Source of the DNA: Cupriavidus necator A5-1
GTDB lineage: Bacteria > Pseudomonadota > Gammaproteobacteria > Burkholderiales > Burkholderiaceae
Assembly (NCBI RefSeq): GCF_000744095.1
Contig: NZ_JQLI01000008.1
Span: 496,001 to 560,000, forward strand
Length of the DNA: 64,000 nt
Reading direction: 5' to 3'
A model generated the notes under the pieces. It had not been told where the DNA came from, ran no database searches, and saw only the letters and a list, made by a program, of their open reading frames with translations. Within the stretch, counting starts at the first letter, position 1. Every line of letters begins with the position of its first letter. Positions 7,526-15,504 of this stretch are shown one piece after another. Both the position numbers and the translations under genes were made by a program.

Positions 7526-8425
7526 ATGCTGAACGACGCCAGCGCGCTGCTGTTCCCCAATTTCGAGCCCTTCCGGCGCCAGGTCGGCGAGATCGAGATC
7601 GCCGGCGTGCAGGGCGGCTCGGGCCCGCCGCTGCTGCTGTTGCACGGCCACCCGCAGAGCCACCTGATCTGGCACCGCGTGGCGCCGGCGCTGGCCGACC
7701 ACTTCACCGTGATCGCCACCGACCTGCGCGGCTACGGCAGCAGTTCCGCGCCGCCGGGCAACCCCGGACACGAGGGCTACAGCAAGCGCACCATGACGCA
7801 GGACCAGGTCGCGCTGATGGCCGCGTTCGGCTTCGAGCGCTTTGCGCTGTGCGGCCACGACCGCGGCGCGCGCGTGGCGCACCGGCTGTGCGCTGACCAT
7901 CCCGAGGCGGTCAGCCGGGCGATGCTGCTGGACATCGCGCCCACGCTGGCGATGTACGAGCGCACCAGCATGGCCTTCGCCGCCGCCTACTGGCATTGGT
8001 TCTTCCTGATCCAGCCCGCACCCTTTCCCGAGACGCTGATCAACGCCGAGCCGGAGTTCTACCTGCAGAAACTGATGGGCCTGCGCCAGGCCGGCCCGAG
8101 CCCGTTCGCCCCCGATGCCATGGCCGCCTACGTGGCCGCCATGCGCGACCCCGCACACGTGCATGCGATGTGCGAGGACTACCGCGCCGCCGCCACCATC
8201 GACCTGGAGCACGACCGCGCCGACCGCGAGGCCGGGCGCCGGCTGGAACTGCCGCTGCGCGTGCTGTGGGGCGAGCACGGCGTGGTGGCGCGCTGCTTCG
8301 AGCCGATGGCGCTGTGGCAGGAGGTGGCTGCCGATGTCAGCGGCCGCGCGCTGCCGTGCGGGCATTACATCCCGGAGGAAGCCCCCGAGCCGCTGCTGGA
8401 AGACATGCTCGGTTTTTTCCGCTAG
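7526..8425 (+). CDS. Haloacetate (fluoroacetate) dehalogenase-like alpha/beta hydrolase
   Basis: 299 residues from the ATG at 7526, which has GGAGA seven bases upstream. A GTG at 7514 is possible but less well placed. Oxyanion region is HGHPQSHLIWH; the nucleophile motif GHDRGARVAHR gives D112 with R113 and R116; D136 is a likely acid; H280 (CGHYIPEE) is the base. YWHW (155-158) matches the His-Trp halide pocket of fluoroacetate dehalogenases. The reaction would release halide from haloacetate to give glycolate. The family also contains epoxide hydrolases, which share the fold, but the HW pair argues for dehalogenase. It stands alone between zur and a Bug protein gene. Confidence 0.78.
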   Translation: MLNDASALLFPNFEPFRRQVGEIEIAGVQGGSGPPLLLLHGHPQSHLIWHRVAPALADHFTVIATDLRGYGSSSAPPGNPGHEGYSKRTMTQDQVALMAAFGFERFALCGHDRGARVAHRLCADHPEAVSRAMLLDIAPTLAMYERTSMAFAAAYWHWFFLIQPAPFPETLINAEPEFYLQKLMGLRQAGPSPFAPDAMAAYVAAMRDPAHVHAMCEDYRAAATIDLEHDRADREAGRRLELPLRVLWGEHGVVARCFEPMALWQEVAADVSGRALPCGHYIPEEAPEPLLEDMLGFFR

Positions 8426-8712
8426 CGCCCGCGCCGCTGCGAACCGCGCGTTTTTCCGCGTATTCCTCCCATATCTTCGGCGTATGCCGCCATATGTGCA
8501 GCGTTGCAGGCGGGTTAGCCCCTATACCTGCACATTGTCTGGCGTTGCTAACATCATCCCCCGCCCTGCCGCTGCGTGCGGCGGGCGGCGGTGCCTGCCG
8601 GCATGGTCAAAGCGCGGCCAAAGAGTCAGCGCAAACAGCGCCCCCACAGCCGGGGCCGGGTCGGCGGCAACGCATTGCAGACGGGTATTTGAAGGAACCA
8701 GGAGAAGAGAGC

Positions 8713-9699
8713 ATGAAACGAGTGGCAAAGATGGTCGCGGCCGCGCTGGCAGTCAGCGCAATGGGTGTGGTGTCGGGCGCGTACGCCCAGGAATATCCCG
8801 GCGGCAAGCCGGTGTCGGCGGTGGTGCCGTTTGCCGCGGGTGGTCCGACCGACAAGGTCTCGCGCGAGCTGACCGCGATCATGTCCAAGCATCTGGGCGC
8901 GACCATCGTGATCGAGAACCTCGGCGGCGCCGGCGGCACCATCGGCGCCAAGAAGGTGGCCCAGGCCAAGAACGACGGCCACACCCTGCTGATCCACCAT
9001 ATCGGCATGGCCACGGCCCCGGCGCTGTACCGCAACCTGGGCTTCGATCCGCTCAAGGACTTCGAGATGGTCGGCGAAATCGCCGACGTGCCGATGATCC
9101 TGGTCGGCAACAAGTCGCTACCGCCGAACAGCTTCAAGGACCTGCTGCCGTACATCAAGGCCAACGCCAGCAAGCTGTCGCTGGCCAATGCCGGCATCGG
9201 CTCGGCCTCGCACCTGTGCGGCCTGCTGTTCCAGAGCGCGATCCAGACCGAACTGACCACCGTGCCGTACAAGGGGGCCGCGCCCGCACTGACCGATATC
9301 CTGGGCGGCCAGGTCAACCTGCTGTGCGACCAGACTACCAATCTCGCCGGCCATCTCAAGGCTCACTCGGTCAAGCCGTACGCGGCCATGCAGGCACGCC
9401 GCGTGGAAGCGTTCAAGGATGTCCCGACGGCGGCTGAGCAAGGCCTGCCGGGCGTGGAAGTGAAGGTCTGGCACGCCATGTACGCGCCCAAGGGCACGCC
9501 CAAGCCGGTGATCGACAAGCTGTCGGCTGCGCTGCAGAAGGCCGTGGCCGACCCGGCTTTCCGCGCCAAGATGGCCGAGCTGGGTGCCGAGGCCGTGCCG
9601 GCGCAGCGCGCCACGCCGGATTCGCTGCGCAACTACCTGACCGCCGAGATCAACAAGTGGACCCCGGTGATCAAGAAGGCCGGCGTGTATGCGGACTGA
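8713..9699 (+). CDS. Bug-family (TctC) periplasmic substrate-binding protein
   Basis: 328 residues. A signal peptide ends around AYAQE (residues 24-28). The mature part follows the Bug pattern: VVPFAAGGPTDKVSR, VIENLGGAGGTIGAKKVA, GHTLLIHH, YKGAAPALTDILGGQVNLLCDQ. Such proteins bind carboxylates and may feed a TctAB transporter; many Bug genes, as here, are orphans. A good ribosome site (GGAGAAGAGAGC) precedes the ATG. A strong terminator follows directly, so it is probably transcribed alone. The 287 bases before it hold no gene I can support. The ligand is unknown. Confidence 0.9.
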   Translation: MKRVAKMVAAALAVSAMGVVSGAYAQEYPGGKPVSAVVPFAAGGPTDKVSRELTAIMSKHLGATIVIENLGGAGGTIGAKKVAQAKNDGHTLLIHHIGMATAPALYRNLGFDPLKDFEMVGEIADVPMILVGNKSLPPNSFKDLLPYIKANASKLSLANAGIGSASHLCGLLFQSAIQTELTTVPYKGAAPALTDILGGQVNLLCDQTTNLAGHLKAHSVKPYAAMQARRVEAFKDVPTAAEQGLPGVEVKVWHAMYAPKGTPKPVIDKLSAALQKAVADPAFRAKMAELGAEAVPAQRATPDSLRNYLTAEINKWTPVIKKAGVYAD

Positions 9700-9754
9700 T
9701 CTGGTGGAGTGATGCGCGGGGCGCGCGGGGCCGTGGCCTCGCGCGTTGCGGACG

Positions 9755-9785
9755 AGGGCCATGCGGCAACGCATGGCCCTTTTTG
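9755..9785 (+). terminator. Intrinsic terminator after the Bug protein gene
   Basis: Perfect 11-bp stem AGGGCCATGCG / CGCATGGCCCT with a GCAA loop, followed by TTTTTG. Confidence 0.9.
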
Positions 9786-9891
9786 TTCGGGCGCGCCGCC
9801 CGGCAGCGTGGCGGCAGGCATCCTATATTGGTCAGACCGCCCGTGTTGGCCGGCGCACGCGCCGGGCCATGCACGAGGCCTTGCACAGGGC

Positions 9892-9920
9892 CTTGAAACC
9901 GGCCGGGGGCGTCGCCAACT
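9892..9920 (+). promoter_or_regulatory. Candidate sigma-32 (heat-shock) promoter of hslVU
   Basis: A full -35 CTTGAAA (9892-9898) and a -10 CGCCAACT (9913-9920) separated by 14 bases. This is close to the sigma-32 consensus CTTGAAA/CCCCATNT and lies about 30 bases before hslV. Confidence 0.6.
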
Positions 9921-9949
9921 ACGGTCCTGACATATTCACGGAAGCCACC

Positions 9950-10486
9950 ATGGAACAGTATCACGGCACTACCATCGTCAGCGTCCGCCGCGGCAACCAG
10001 GTTGCACTCGGCGGTGATGGTCAGGTCACTCTCGGCAATATCGTGATGAAGGGCACCGCGCGCAAGGTGCGCCGCATCTACAACAACAAGGTGCTGGTCG
10101 GGTTCGCCGGCAGCACGGCCGATGCCTTCTCGCTGCTGGACCGCTTCGAGGCCAAGCTGGAGAAGTACCAGGGCAACCTGACCCGCGCCGCGGTCGACCT
10201 CGCCAAGGACTGGCGCTCAGACCGCGCGCTGCGCCGGCTGGAAGCCATGCTGATCACCGCCGACCGCGACACCACGCTGGTCATCACCGGCAACGGCGAC
10301 GTGCTCGACCCCGAGGGCGGCATTGCCGCGATCGGCTCGGGCGGCGCGTATGCGCAGTCGGCCGCCAAGGCGCTGGTGGAAAACACGGAACTGTCGCCGA
10401 AGGACGTAGTCGAGAAGGCGCTGACCATCGCCGGCGAGCTCTGCATCTATACCAACACCAACTTCGTCATCGAGACGCTGGAATAA
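9950..10486 (+). CDS. hslV: ATP-dependent protease subunit HslV
   Basis: 178 residues. Thr7 (HGTTIVSVRRG) is the N-terminal nucleophile after processing. It is followed by ALGGDGQVTLG, VRRIYNNKVLVGFAGSTADAF and AIGSGGAYAQSAAKAL, all typical of the bacterial proteasome-like peptidase. HslV forms a double hexamer capped by HslU and degrades unfolded and regulatory proteins in the cytoplasm. hslU follows after 78 bases. Expression is probably heat-inducible from the sigma-32-like promoter just upstream. Confidence 0.97.
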   Translation: MEQYHGTTIVSVRRGNQVALGGDGQVTLGNIVMKGTARKVRRIYNNKVLVGFAGSTADAFSLLDRFEAKLEKYQGNLTRAAVDLAKDWRSDRALRRLEAMLITADRDTTLVITGNGDVLDPEGGIAAIGSGGAYAQSAAKALVENTELSPKDVVEKALTIAGELCIYTNTNFVIETLE

Positions 10487-10564
10487 GCGAAGGCCGGCCA
10501 CTGCCCGCTACGGCCATCCACTGCCGGCCCGCACGCCCCGCCGCGCCCCTACTGAACGGATACC

Positions 10565-11896
10565 ATGTCGCACACCATGACCCCGTCGGAAATCGTTTCC
10601 GAACTCGACAAGCACATCATCGGCCAGAACAAGGCCAAGAAGGCCGTGGCCGTGGCGCTGCGCAACCGCTGGCGCCGCCAGCAGGTGGCCGAGCCCCTGC
10701 GCCAGGAAATCACCCCCAAGAACATCCTGATGATCGGCCCGACCGGGGTCGGCAAGACCGAGATCGCGCGCCGCCTGGCCAAGCTGGCCGACGCGCCCTT
10801 CATCAAGATCGAGGCGACCAAGTTCACTGAGGTGGGCTACGTCGGCCGCGACGTCGACACCATCGTGCGCGACCTGGCCGAGATGGCGATCAAGCAGACG
10901 CGCGAATCCGAGATGAAGAAGGTGCGCACCAAGGCCGAGGATGCGGCCGAGGACCGCCTGCTCGACGTACTGCTGCCGCCTGCGCGCGATATCGGCTTCG
11001 CGCAGCCGGAAGAGAAGGATTCCAACACGCGCCAGGTGTTCCGCAAGAAGCTGCGCGAAGGCCAGCTCGACGACAAGGAAATCGAGCTGGAGCTGGCCGC
11101 CGGCATGCCGAGCATGGACATCATGGGCCCGCCGGGCATGGAAGACATGACCGAGCAGATCCGCTCGATGTTCGCCGGCCTAGGCCAGGGCAAGAAGGCG
11201 CGCCGCAAGATGAAGGTCAAGGAAGCCTTCAAGCTGCTGATCGACGAAGAGGCCGCCAAGCTCGTCAATGACGACGAGCTCAAGCACAAGGCCATCACCA
11301 ACGTCGAGCAGAACGGCATCGTGTTCCTGGACGAGATCGACAAGATCGCCAGCCGCAGCGAAATCGGCGGCGGCGAGGTGTCGCGCCAGGGCGTGCAGCG
11401 TGACCTGCTGCCGCTGGTGGAAGGCACCACGGTGAGCACCAAGTACGGCATGATCAAGACGGACCATATCCTGTTCATTGCCTCGGGGGCGTTCCACCTG
11501 TCCAAGCCGAGCGACCTAATCCCCGAACTGCAGGGCCGCTTCCCGATCCGCGTGGAGCTGGACTCGCTGTCCGTGCAGGACTTCGAGGCCATCCTGACGC
11601 AGACCGACGCGAGCCTGACCAAGCAGTACCAGGCGCTGCTGAGCACGGAAGCGGTCGACCTGGTGTTTGCCGATGACGGCATCCGCCGGCTGGCGGAGAT
11701 CGCCTTCTCGGTCAATGAAAAGGTGGAGAACATCGGGGCGCGCCGGTTGTACACGGTGATGGAGCGGCTGCTGGAAGACCTGTCGTTCCATGCGACCAGG
11801 TCGTCGGGCGAGACCGTGACGATCAACGCGGCGTATGTCGAAGAGCGCCTGGGTGACCTGGCGGTCAATGAGGATCTGTCGCGCTACGTGCTGTAA
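10565..11896 (+). CDS. hslU: HslU ATPase/unfoldase of the HslUV protease
   Basis: 443 residues, normal length. Walker A is GPTGVGKT (58-65), the pore motif is GYVGRD, an inserted I domain covers about residues 110-240, Walker B is GIVFLDEIDK (about 252-261), and the sensor/C-terminal part ends DLSRYVL, the tail that docks into HslV. It unfolds and feeds substrates to HslV. It is co-transcribed with hslV. A strong terminator lies about 120 bases downstream. Confidence 0.98.
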   Translation: MSHTMTPSEIVSELDKHIIGQNKAKKAVAVALRNRWRRQQVAEPLRQEITPKNILMIGPTGVGKTEIARRLAKLADAPFIKIEATKFTEVGYVGRDVDTIVRDLAEMAIKQTRESEMKKVRTKAEDAAEDRLLDVLLPPARDIGFAQPEEKDSNTRQVFRKKLREGQLDDKEIELELAAGMPSMDIMGPPGMEDMTEQIRSMFAGLGQGKKARRKMKVKEAFKLLIDEEAAKLVNDDELKHKAITNVEQNGIVFLDEIDKIASRSEIGGGEVSRQGVQRDLLPLVEGTTVSTKYGMIKTDHILFIASGAFHLSKPSDLIPELQGRFPIRVELDSLSVQDFEAILTQTDASLTKQYQALLSTEAVDLVFADDGIRRLAEIAFSVNEKVENIGARRLYTVMERLLEDLSFHATRSSGETVTINAAYVEERLGDLAVNEDLSRYVL

Positions 11897-11975
11897 GGGC
11901 GTTCCCCCGGGGCAGAAAAGGAGAGCTGTTTTGGGTGCTCCAAAGCCGCCCGAGCTAGCCTAAGCAAGGTGTTCT

Positions 11976-12000
11976 CCCTCTCCCCTCAGGGGGAGAGGGG
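11976..12000. repeat. REP-like palindrome (CCCTCTCCCC...GGGGAGAGGG)
   Basis: 10-bp inverted repeat in the gap after hslU. A close relative with the same CTCTCCC/GGGAGAG arms lies after ahcY (54518-54545), so this looks like a dispersed extragenic repeat. Confidence 0.55.
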
Positions 12001-12018
12001 AGCCAACCAGCAGCATGC

Positions 12019-12049
12019 AAAAAAGGGCGCACCGTGGTGCGCCCTTTTT
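12019..12049. terminator. Bidirectional intrinsic terminator after hslU
   Basis: AAAAAA-GGGCGCACC-GT-GGTGCGCCC-TTTTT: a perfect 9-bp GC stem with A and T tracts. The rest of the 317-base gap up to 12213 holds only the REP-like palindrome and the leader of the next gene. Confidence 0.9.
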
Positions 12050-12213
12050 GCGTCCATGCGTATCCGCCTGCCACATCCCGGTAAGCATCGTAAGCATTGG
12101 TAAGCACACTAGCGCGCCAGCGCCCGCCAATGCGACCCTTCGTCACCTTGACGGTCGATTGACCGGTGCGGGAGCCACCGCATCCCACTCAACTCACTGG
12201 CAGGAGAAATCGA

Positions 12214-12510
12214 ATGGTCCATTACAAGACCCGCCGTGTCGTGCTAGCCACAGGAGGCCTGCTGGCCGCGCTGGCCGCCGCGACGGCCTTCCTTTGCATC
12301 CGTCCCGCCGTGCCCGCCGCCGAGGCGGCGCAATCGGGTTCGCGCGGCGCGGCCACTGCCGCGGCCGCGAAGCTGGCGCTGGATTCTGGCGGCCTGTTCA
12401 CGCTGGCCGACCGGCATGCCGGCGATGCCATGCGCATCGTCGCGCAGGGCAGCACGCCGCAGGGCAGCGCCGACGGGCTGGACTGGGACTACGTCCAGTT
12501 GCGCCTGTAA
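12214..12510 (+). CDS. Small exported protein of unknown function
   Basis: 98 residues from an ATG with AGGAGAAATCGA directly upstream. A basic start (MVHYKTRR) and a hydrophobic stretch (residues 9-28) form a signal peptide or anchor. The remainder is Ala-rich and ends in SADGLDWDYVQLRL. No catalytic motif is visible and I do not recognise the family. It stands alone between two terminators, transcribed toward regA. The clear ribosome site and export signal are the reasons for calling it. Confidence 0.6.
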   Translation: MVHYKTRRVVLATGGLLAALAAATAFLCIRPAVPAAEAAQSGSRGAATAAAAKLALDSGGLFTLADRHAGDAMRIVAQGSTPQGSADGLDWDYVQLRL

Positions 12511-12532
12511 CACCGACAGCAGTTCCCACCGG

Positions 12533-12561
12533 AAAGGCCGTGCAATATGCGTGGCCTTTTT
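12533..12561. terminator. Terminator between the small exported protein and regA
   Basis: AAAGGCC ... GGCCTTTTT with an inner imperfect stem. It sits between two convergent genes and probably serves both. Confidence 0.7.
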
Positions 12562-12563
12562 CG

Positions 12564-13175
12564 TTAGCGCGACACCGGCCGCTTGCCCAGCTTGCGCTGC
12601 AAGGTGCGCCGGTGCATGTTCAGCGCCCGCGCGGTGGCGGAGATATTGCCGCCGTGCTCGGCCAGCACACGCTGGATGTGCTCCCACTCGAGCCGCGCCA
12701 CCGACAGCGGCACCGGCTCTTCCATCGCGGCCTGCGCCGCCTCTTCCGACACGCCCGCCATCAGCGCGGTCAGGATCGAATCGACATTGGCCGGTTTGGC
12801 CAGGTACTCGTCCGCGCCCTGCTTGACCGCCGCCACTGCGGTGGCAATGCTGGCGTAGCCGGTCAGGATCAGGATGCGCGCGTCGGGCAGCGCCTGGCGC
12901 AGCGGCGATACCAGTTGCAGGCCCGATTCGGCCGGCGCGGTGCTGCCGGCCTCGGGCGGCGGTTCCAGGTGCAGGTCCAGCGTGACGTAGGCAAAGGCCG
13001 TGCGCGAGGCCAGCGCGAGCGCGGTGCGGCCGTCGTGCGCGACCTGCACCGAGTAGCCGCGGCGCGTCAGCGCGCGCGCGAGCGTGCCGGCGAAGACTTC
13101 ATCGTCGTCGATGACGAGGAAGGACGTGCCTGCGGGTGCGGTGGCTTCAGGTACCGGGTGGAAGGTGTCGGTCAT
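12564..13175 (-). CDS. regA: RegA/PrrA-family redox response regulator
   Basis: 203 residues. The receiver domain has acidic residues D23-D25, phospho-acceptor D67 (VTLDLHL), T105 (ILTGY) and K127 (AKPA). The Fis-type output helix-turn-helix (HGGNISATARALNMHRRTLQRKL) is nearly diagnostic for RegA/ActR/RoxR. About 11 extra residues (EPPPEAGSTAPAE) sit right after D67, which ordinary RegA proteins lack. RegA controls energy genes (terminal oxidases, carbon fixation, hydrogenase) in response to redox state. It starts two bases after the regB stop, so the pair is an operon. A longer open frame upstream is read-through of regB in another frame. Confidence 0.92.
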   Translation of the reverse strand: MTDTFHPVPEATAPAGTSFLVIDDDEVFAGTLARALTRRGYSVQVAHDGRTALALASRTAFAYVTLDLHLEPPPEAGSTAPAESGLQLVSPLRQALPDARILILTGYASIATAVAAVKQGADEYLAKPANVDSILTALMAGVSEEAAQAAMEEPVPLSVARLEWEHIQRVLAEHGGNISATARALNMHRRTLQRKLGKRPVSR

Positions 13176-13177
13176 GT

Positions 13178-14578
13178 TCAGTGGTGGCGCGATGGTTCCG
13201 GATGCGCGGCAGGCGCGGAAAAGGTCGATAGCGCGGACAGCGCGGGCAGGCGCAGCTCGGCCACGGTGCCGCCGCCGGGGCGGTCGTGCCAGGCCAGTTC
13301 GCCGCCCATCTGGCGCGCGGCGCTTTGCGCCAGGTACAGGCCGATACCCTGGCCGCCGTGCTGGCTGGCCACCGGCGTTTCGCCGAGCTGGCCGCGCAGG
13401 GATTCGGGGATGCCGTCGCCGTGGTCGGCCACGCGGAAGGACAGCCACGGCGCGGTGTAGCCGGGCTCCATCGCGATCTGCAGCTGCAGCGGTTCGTTGC
13501 CGCGGCCGGCGGCCTGCTGGCTGCGCGCGGCGTTGTCGAGCAGGATGGTCAGGATCTGGCCGACGCGGGCGGTTTCCACCGCCTGGGCGCCGGCGCCCGG
13601 GGTGGCGCCGGCCTGCAGGCCGGCGCCGGGATGGCGCAGCTGCCAGCGTTCGGCAAAGGCCGGCAGCCAGCCGTCGATGCGCTGCGGCGCCAGCGTGGCG
13701 GGATCTTCGCGCAGCCGTGCCAGCGTGGTGCGGCACAGCCCGAGCTGCTGCTCCATGGTCTGCAGGTCGGGCAGGTAGGCGCTGATCGCGGTGGCGCCGC
13801 GGCCGGGGGCGGAGGCATCGGCGCGCAGTTCGCCGGCGATCACCGCGAGCGTGGCCAGCGGTGTGCCGATCTCATGCGCCACGGCGGCCGCCTGGCCGTT
13901 GAGGTCTTCCACGCGCGCCTCGCGCAGCAACTGCTCGCGCGCCAGATTGAGCTGCGCCTCGCGCTGGCGCAGCACGCCCGACAGGCGCGCGACGAACAGC
14001 GCGATCATCACCGCGCTGGCGACGAAATTCAGCCACATGCCCGCCAGGTGATAGTTCACCGCGTTGTCGGGGTTGTGCAGGTCCAGCGGCACGTACTCGA
14101 ACAGCAGCACCGTGTAGCAGGCCAGCGCGTACAGCGCCAGCGCGATCACCTGGCGCCACGGCAGGATCGCGGCAGCGATGGCGAGGCCCGGCAGGTAGAA
14201 CGAGACGAAGGGGTTGGTGGCGCCGCCGGTAAAGAACAGGATCGCCGACAGCGCGGTCAGGTCCACCAGCAGCTGGCCCATCAGTTCGGCCTCGCCGGGC
14301 GCGCTGTTGCGCCGCGTGTGCTGGCGCAGGCGCAGGCCGGTGATCAGGTTGAACAGTGCCTGCAGCCCGAACACCACCAGCAGCGGCCCGTAGGGCAGCC
14401 GGATGCCGGCCATCGGGTCGCAGCTCAGCATGGTCAGCGCCTGCCCGGCCAGCAGCGCCCAGCGCAGCCAGAACAGCCGGCGCAACGTCACCTGGCCGTG
14501 GCGGGCGGAGGAGCCGGCCGGCAGCGGCGTCAGGAAGGGGAGTTCGGGCAGGCTTGGCACGACGGCGCGGGTGGTCAT
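13178..14578 (-). CDS. regB: RegB/PrrB-family redox sensor histidine kinase
   Basis: 466 residues. Six membrane segments lie between about residues 35 and 200. The quinone-binding signature GGATNPF is at 118-124. The H-box AVAHEIGTPLATL has phospho-acceptor H235. C282 (LGLCRTTLARL) is the likely redox-active cysteine. The ATPase domain has LLDNAARS and DHGDGIPESL. It senses the quinone pool and oxidation state and signals to RegA, encoded directly downstream. It is divergent from a PCu(A)C copper chaperone gene, which fits control of cytochrome oxidase assembly. Confidence 0.92.
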   Translation of the reverse strand: MTTRAVVPSLPELPFLTPLPAGSSARHGQVTLRRLFWLRWALLAGQALTMLSCDPMAGIRLPYGPLLVVFGLQALFNLITGLRLRQHTRRNSAPGEAELMGQLLVDLTALSAILFFTGGATNPFVSFYLPGLAIAAAILPWRQVIALALYALACYTVLLFEYVPLDLHNPDNAVNYHLAGMWLNFVASAVMIALFVARLSGVLRQREAQLNLAREQLLREARVEDLNGQAAAVAHEIGTPLATLAVIAGELRADASAPGRGATAISAYLPDLQTMEQQLGLCRTTLARLREDPATLAPQRIDGWLPAFAERWQLRHPGAGLQAGATPGAGAQAVETARVGQILTILLDNAARSQQAAGRGNEPLQLQIAMEPGYTAPWLSFRVADHGDGIPESLRGQLGETPVASQHGGQGIGLYLAQSAARQMGGELAWHDRPGGGTVAELRLPALSALSTFSAPAAHPEPSRHH

Positions 14579-14752
14579 GGCGCGAGTGTATCAATGCCGC
14601 CGCGGGGCACCTGCGCGTGCGACACCTTGCCGCATTGGCGGCGCGCCGCGCGGCCTGCCAGACTAGCCGGCTAGGCGCCGCGCCGGCGCTCCCCTTGCCG
14701 GGCACGGCCAGGCATCGGCATGGTCTAATGTCTGCTTTCAGGAGAGTCTTTC

Positions 14753-15244
14753 ATGCAAGCCAAGATCCGCGCGGCCACGCTGGCCGCATCGTTCGCCGCG
14801 CTCGCCGCCACGCTGGCTTCCGGCGCCGCGCTGGCCCAGGTCGACGTCAGCAATGCCTGGGTGCGCGGCACCGTGCCGACCCAGGCCGCATCGGGCGCCT
14901 TCATGGTGCTGCACGCGCACGAGAACGCGAAGCTGGTCGGCGTATCGTCGCCGGTGGGCACGGCCGAGCTGCACGAGATGAAGATGGAAGGCAATGTGAT
15001 GCGCATGCGGCAGATCAAGTCGCTGGACCTGCCCAAGATGAAGGACGTCGAGCTGAAGCCCGGCGGCTACCACGTGATGCTGATGGACCTGAAGTCGCAG
15101 CTGAAGAAGGGCGACACCGTGCCCATCACGCTGAAGATCGAGCAGGGCGGCAAGGTGACCGAGCAGAAGGTCACGGCAGAAGTGCGCGACATGGTGCCCG
15201 CTGCCGCCGGCGCGAGCGGCAGCCACGGCGAGCACAAGCACTGA
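14753..15244 (+). CDS. PCu(A)C-family periplasmic copper chaperone
   Basis: 163 residues with a signal peptide (about 1-29, ending ALAQ). The copper site is exact: H74-x10-M85-x21-H107-x-M109 (LHEMKMEG, MRM, YHVML). A His tail (SHGEHKH) closes the protein. The family hands Cu(I) to the CuA centre of cytochrome c oxidase, often with Sco. CAGGAGAG precedes the ATG. It is transcribed away from regBA from a 174-base shared intergenic region, so RegA may regulate it. Confidence 0.9.
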   Translation: MQAKIRAATLAASFAALAATLASGAALAQVDVSNAWVRGTVPTQAASGAFMVLHAHENAKLVGVSSPVGTAELHEMKMEGNVMRMRQIKSLDLPKMKDVELKPGGYHVMLMDLKSQLKKGDTVPITLKIEQGGKVTEQKVTAEVRDMVPAAAGASGSHGEHKH

Positions 15245-15294
15245 TCGCCTGACGGGCCCTGCCGGATCCGCCGGGCCTCATCCATCCAGCCATC

Positions 15295-15504
15295 ATGGCC
15301 AACAAGCAGCACGGTACCCGGCAGAAGCTGGTTTTTCGCGGGGACACGCGGCCGGCCAGGCCAGCCACCGGCGCCACCCAGCGCCGCGATGCCAGCGCGC
15401 AGCCGCCGAAGCCGGCTGGCGGCAAGCCCGCCCAGCCCGCTCGGCCCGCTCAGCCCACAACGCGCCGTCAGCCGCGCAAGCTGATCGGCTCTTCCGATTC
15501 CTGA
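15295..15504 (+). CDS. Possible small basic low-complexity protein
   Basis: 69 codons, rich in Arg, Pro, Ala, Gln and Lys (for example KPAGGKPAQPARPAQP). There is no membrane segment and no known domain. It lies 50 bases after the copper chaperone gene on the same strand and its last 37 bases overlap the end of the lysR gene on the other strand. No clear ribosome site is visible. It may be a real species-level gene or a chance frame in GC-rich DNA. Confidence 0.3.
   Translation: MANKQHGTRQKLVFRGDTRPARPATGATQRRDASAQPPKPAGGKPAQPARPAQPTTRRQPRKLIGSSDS

Noticed and set aside
12564..13736. regA extended to 390 residues
   Set aside because: The extra N-terminal part is regB read in another frame, Arg/Pro-rich and without a domain.
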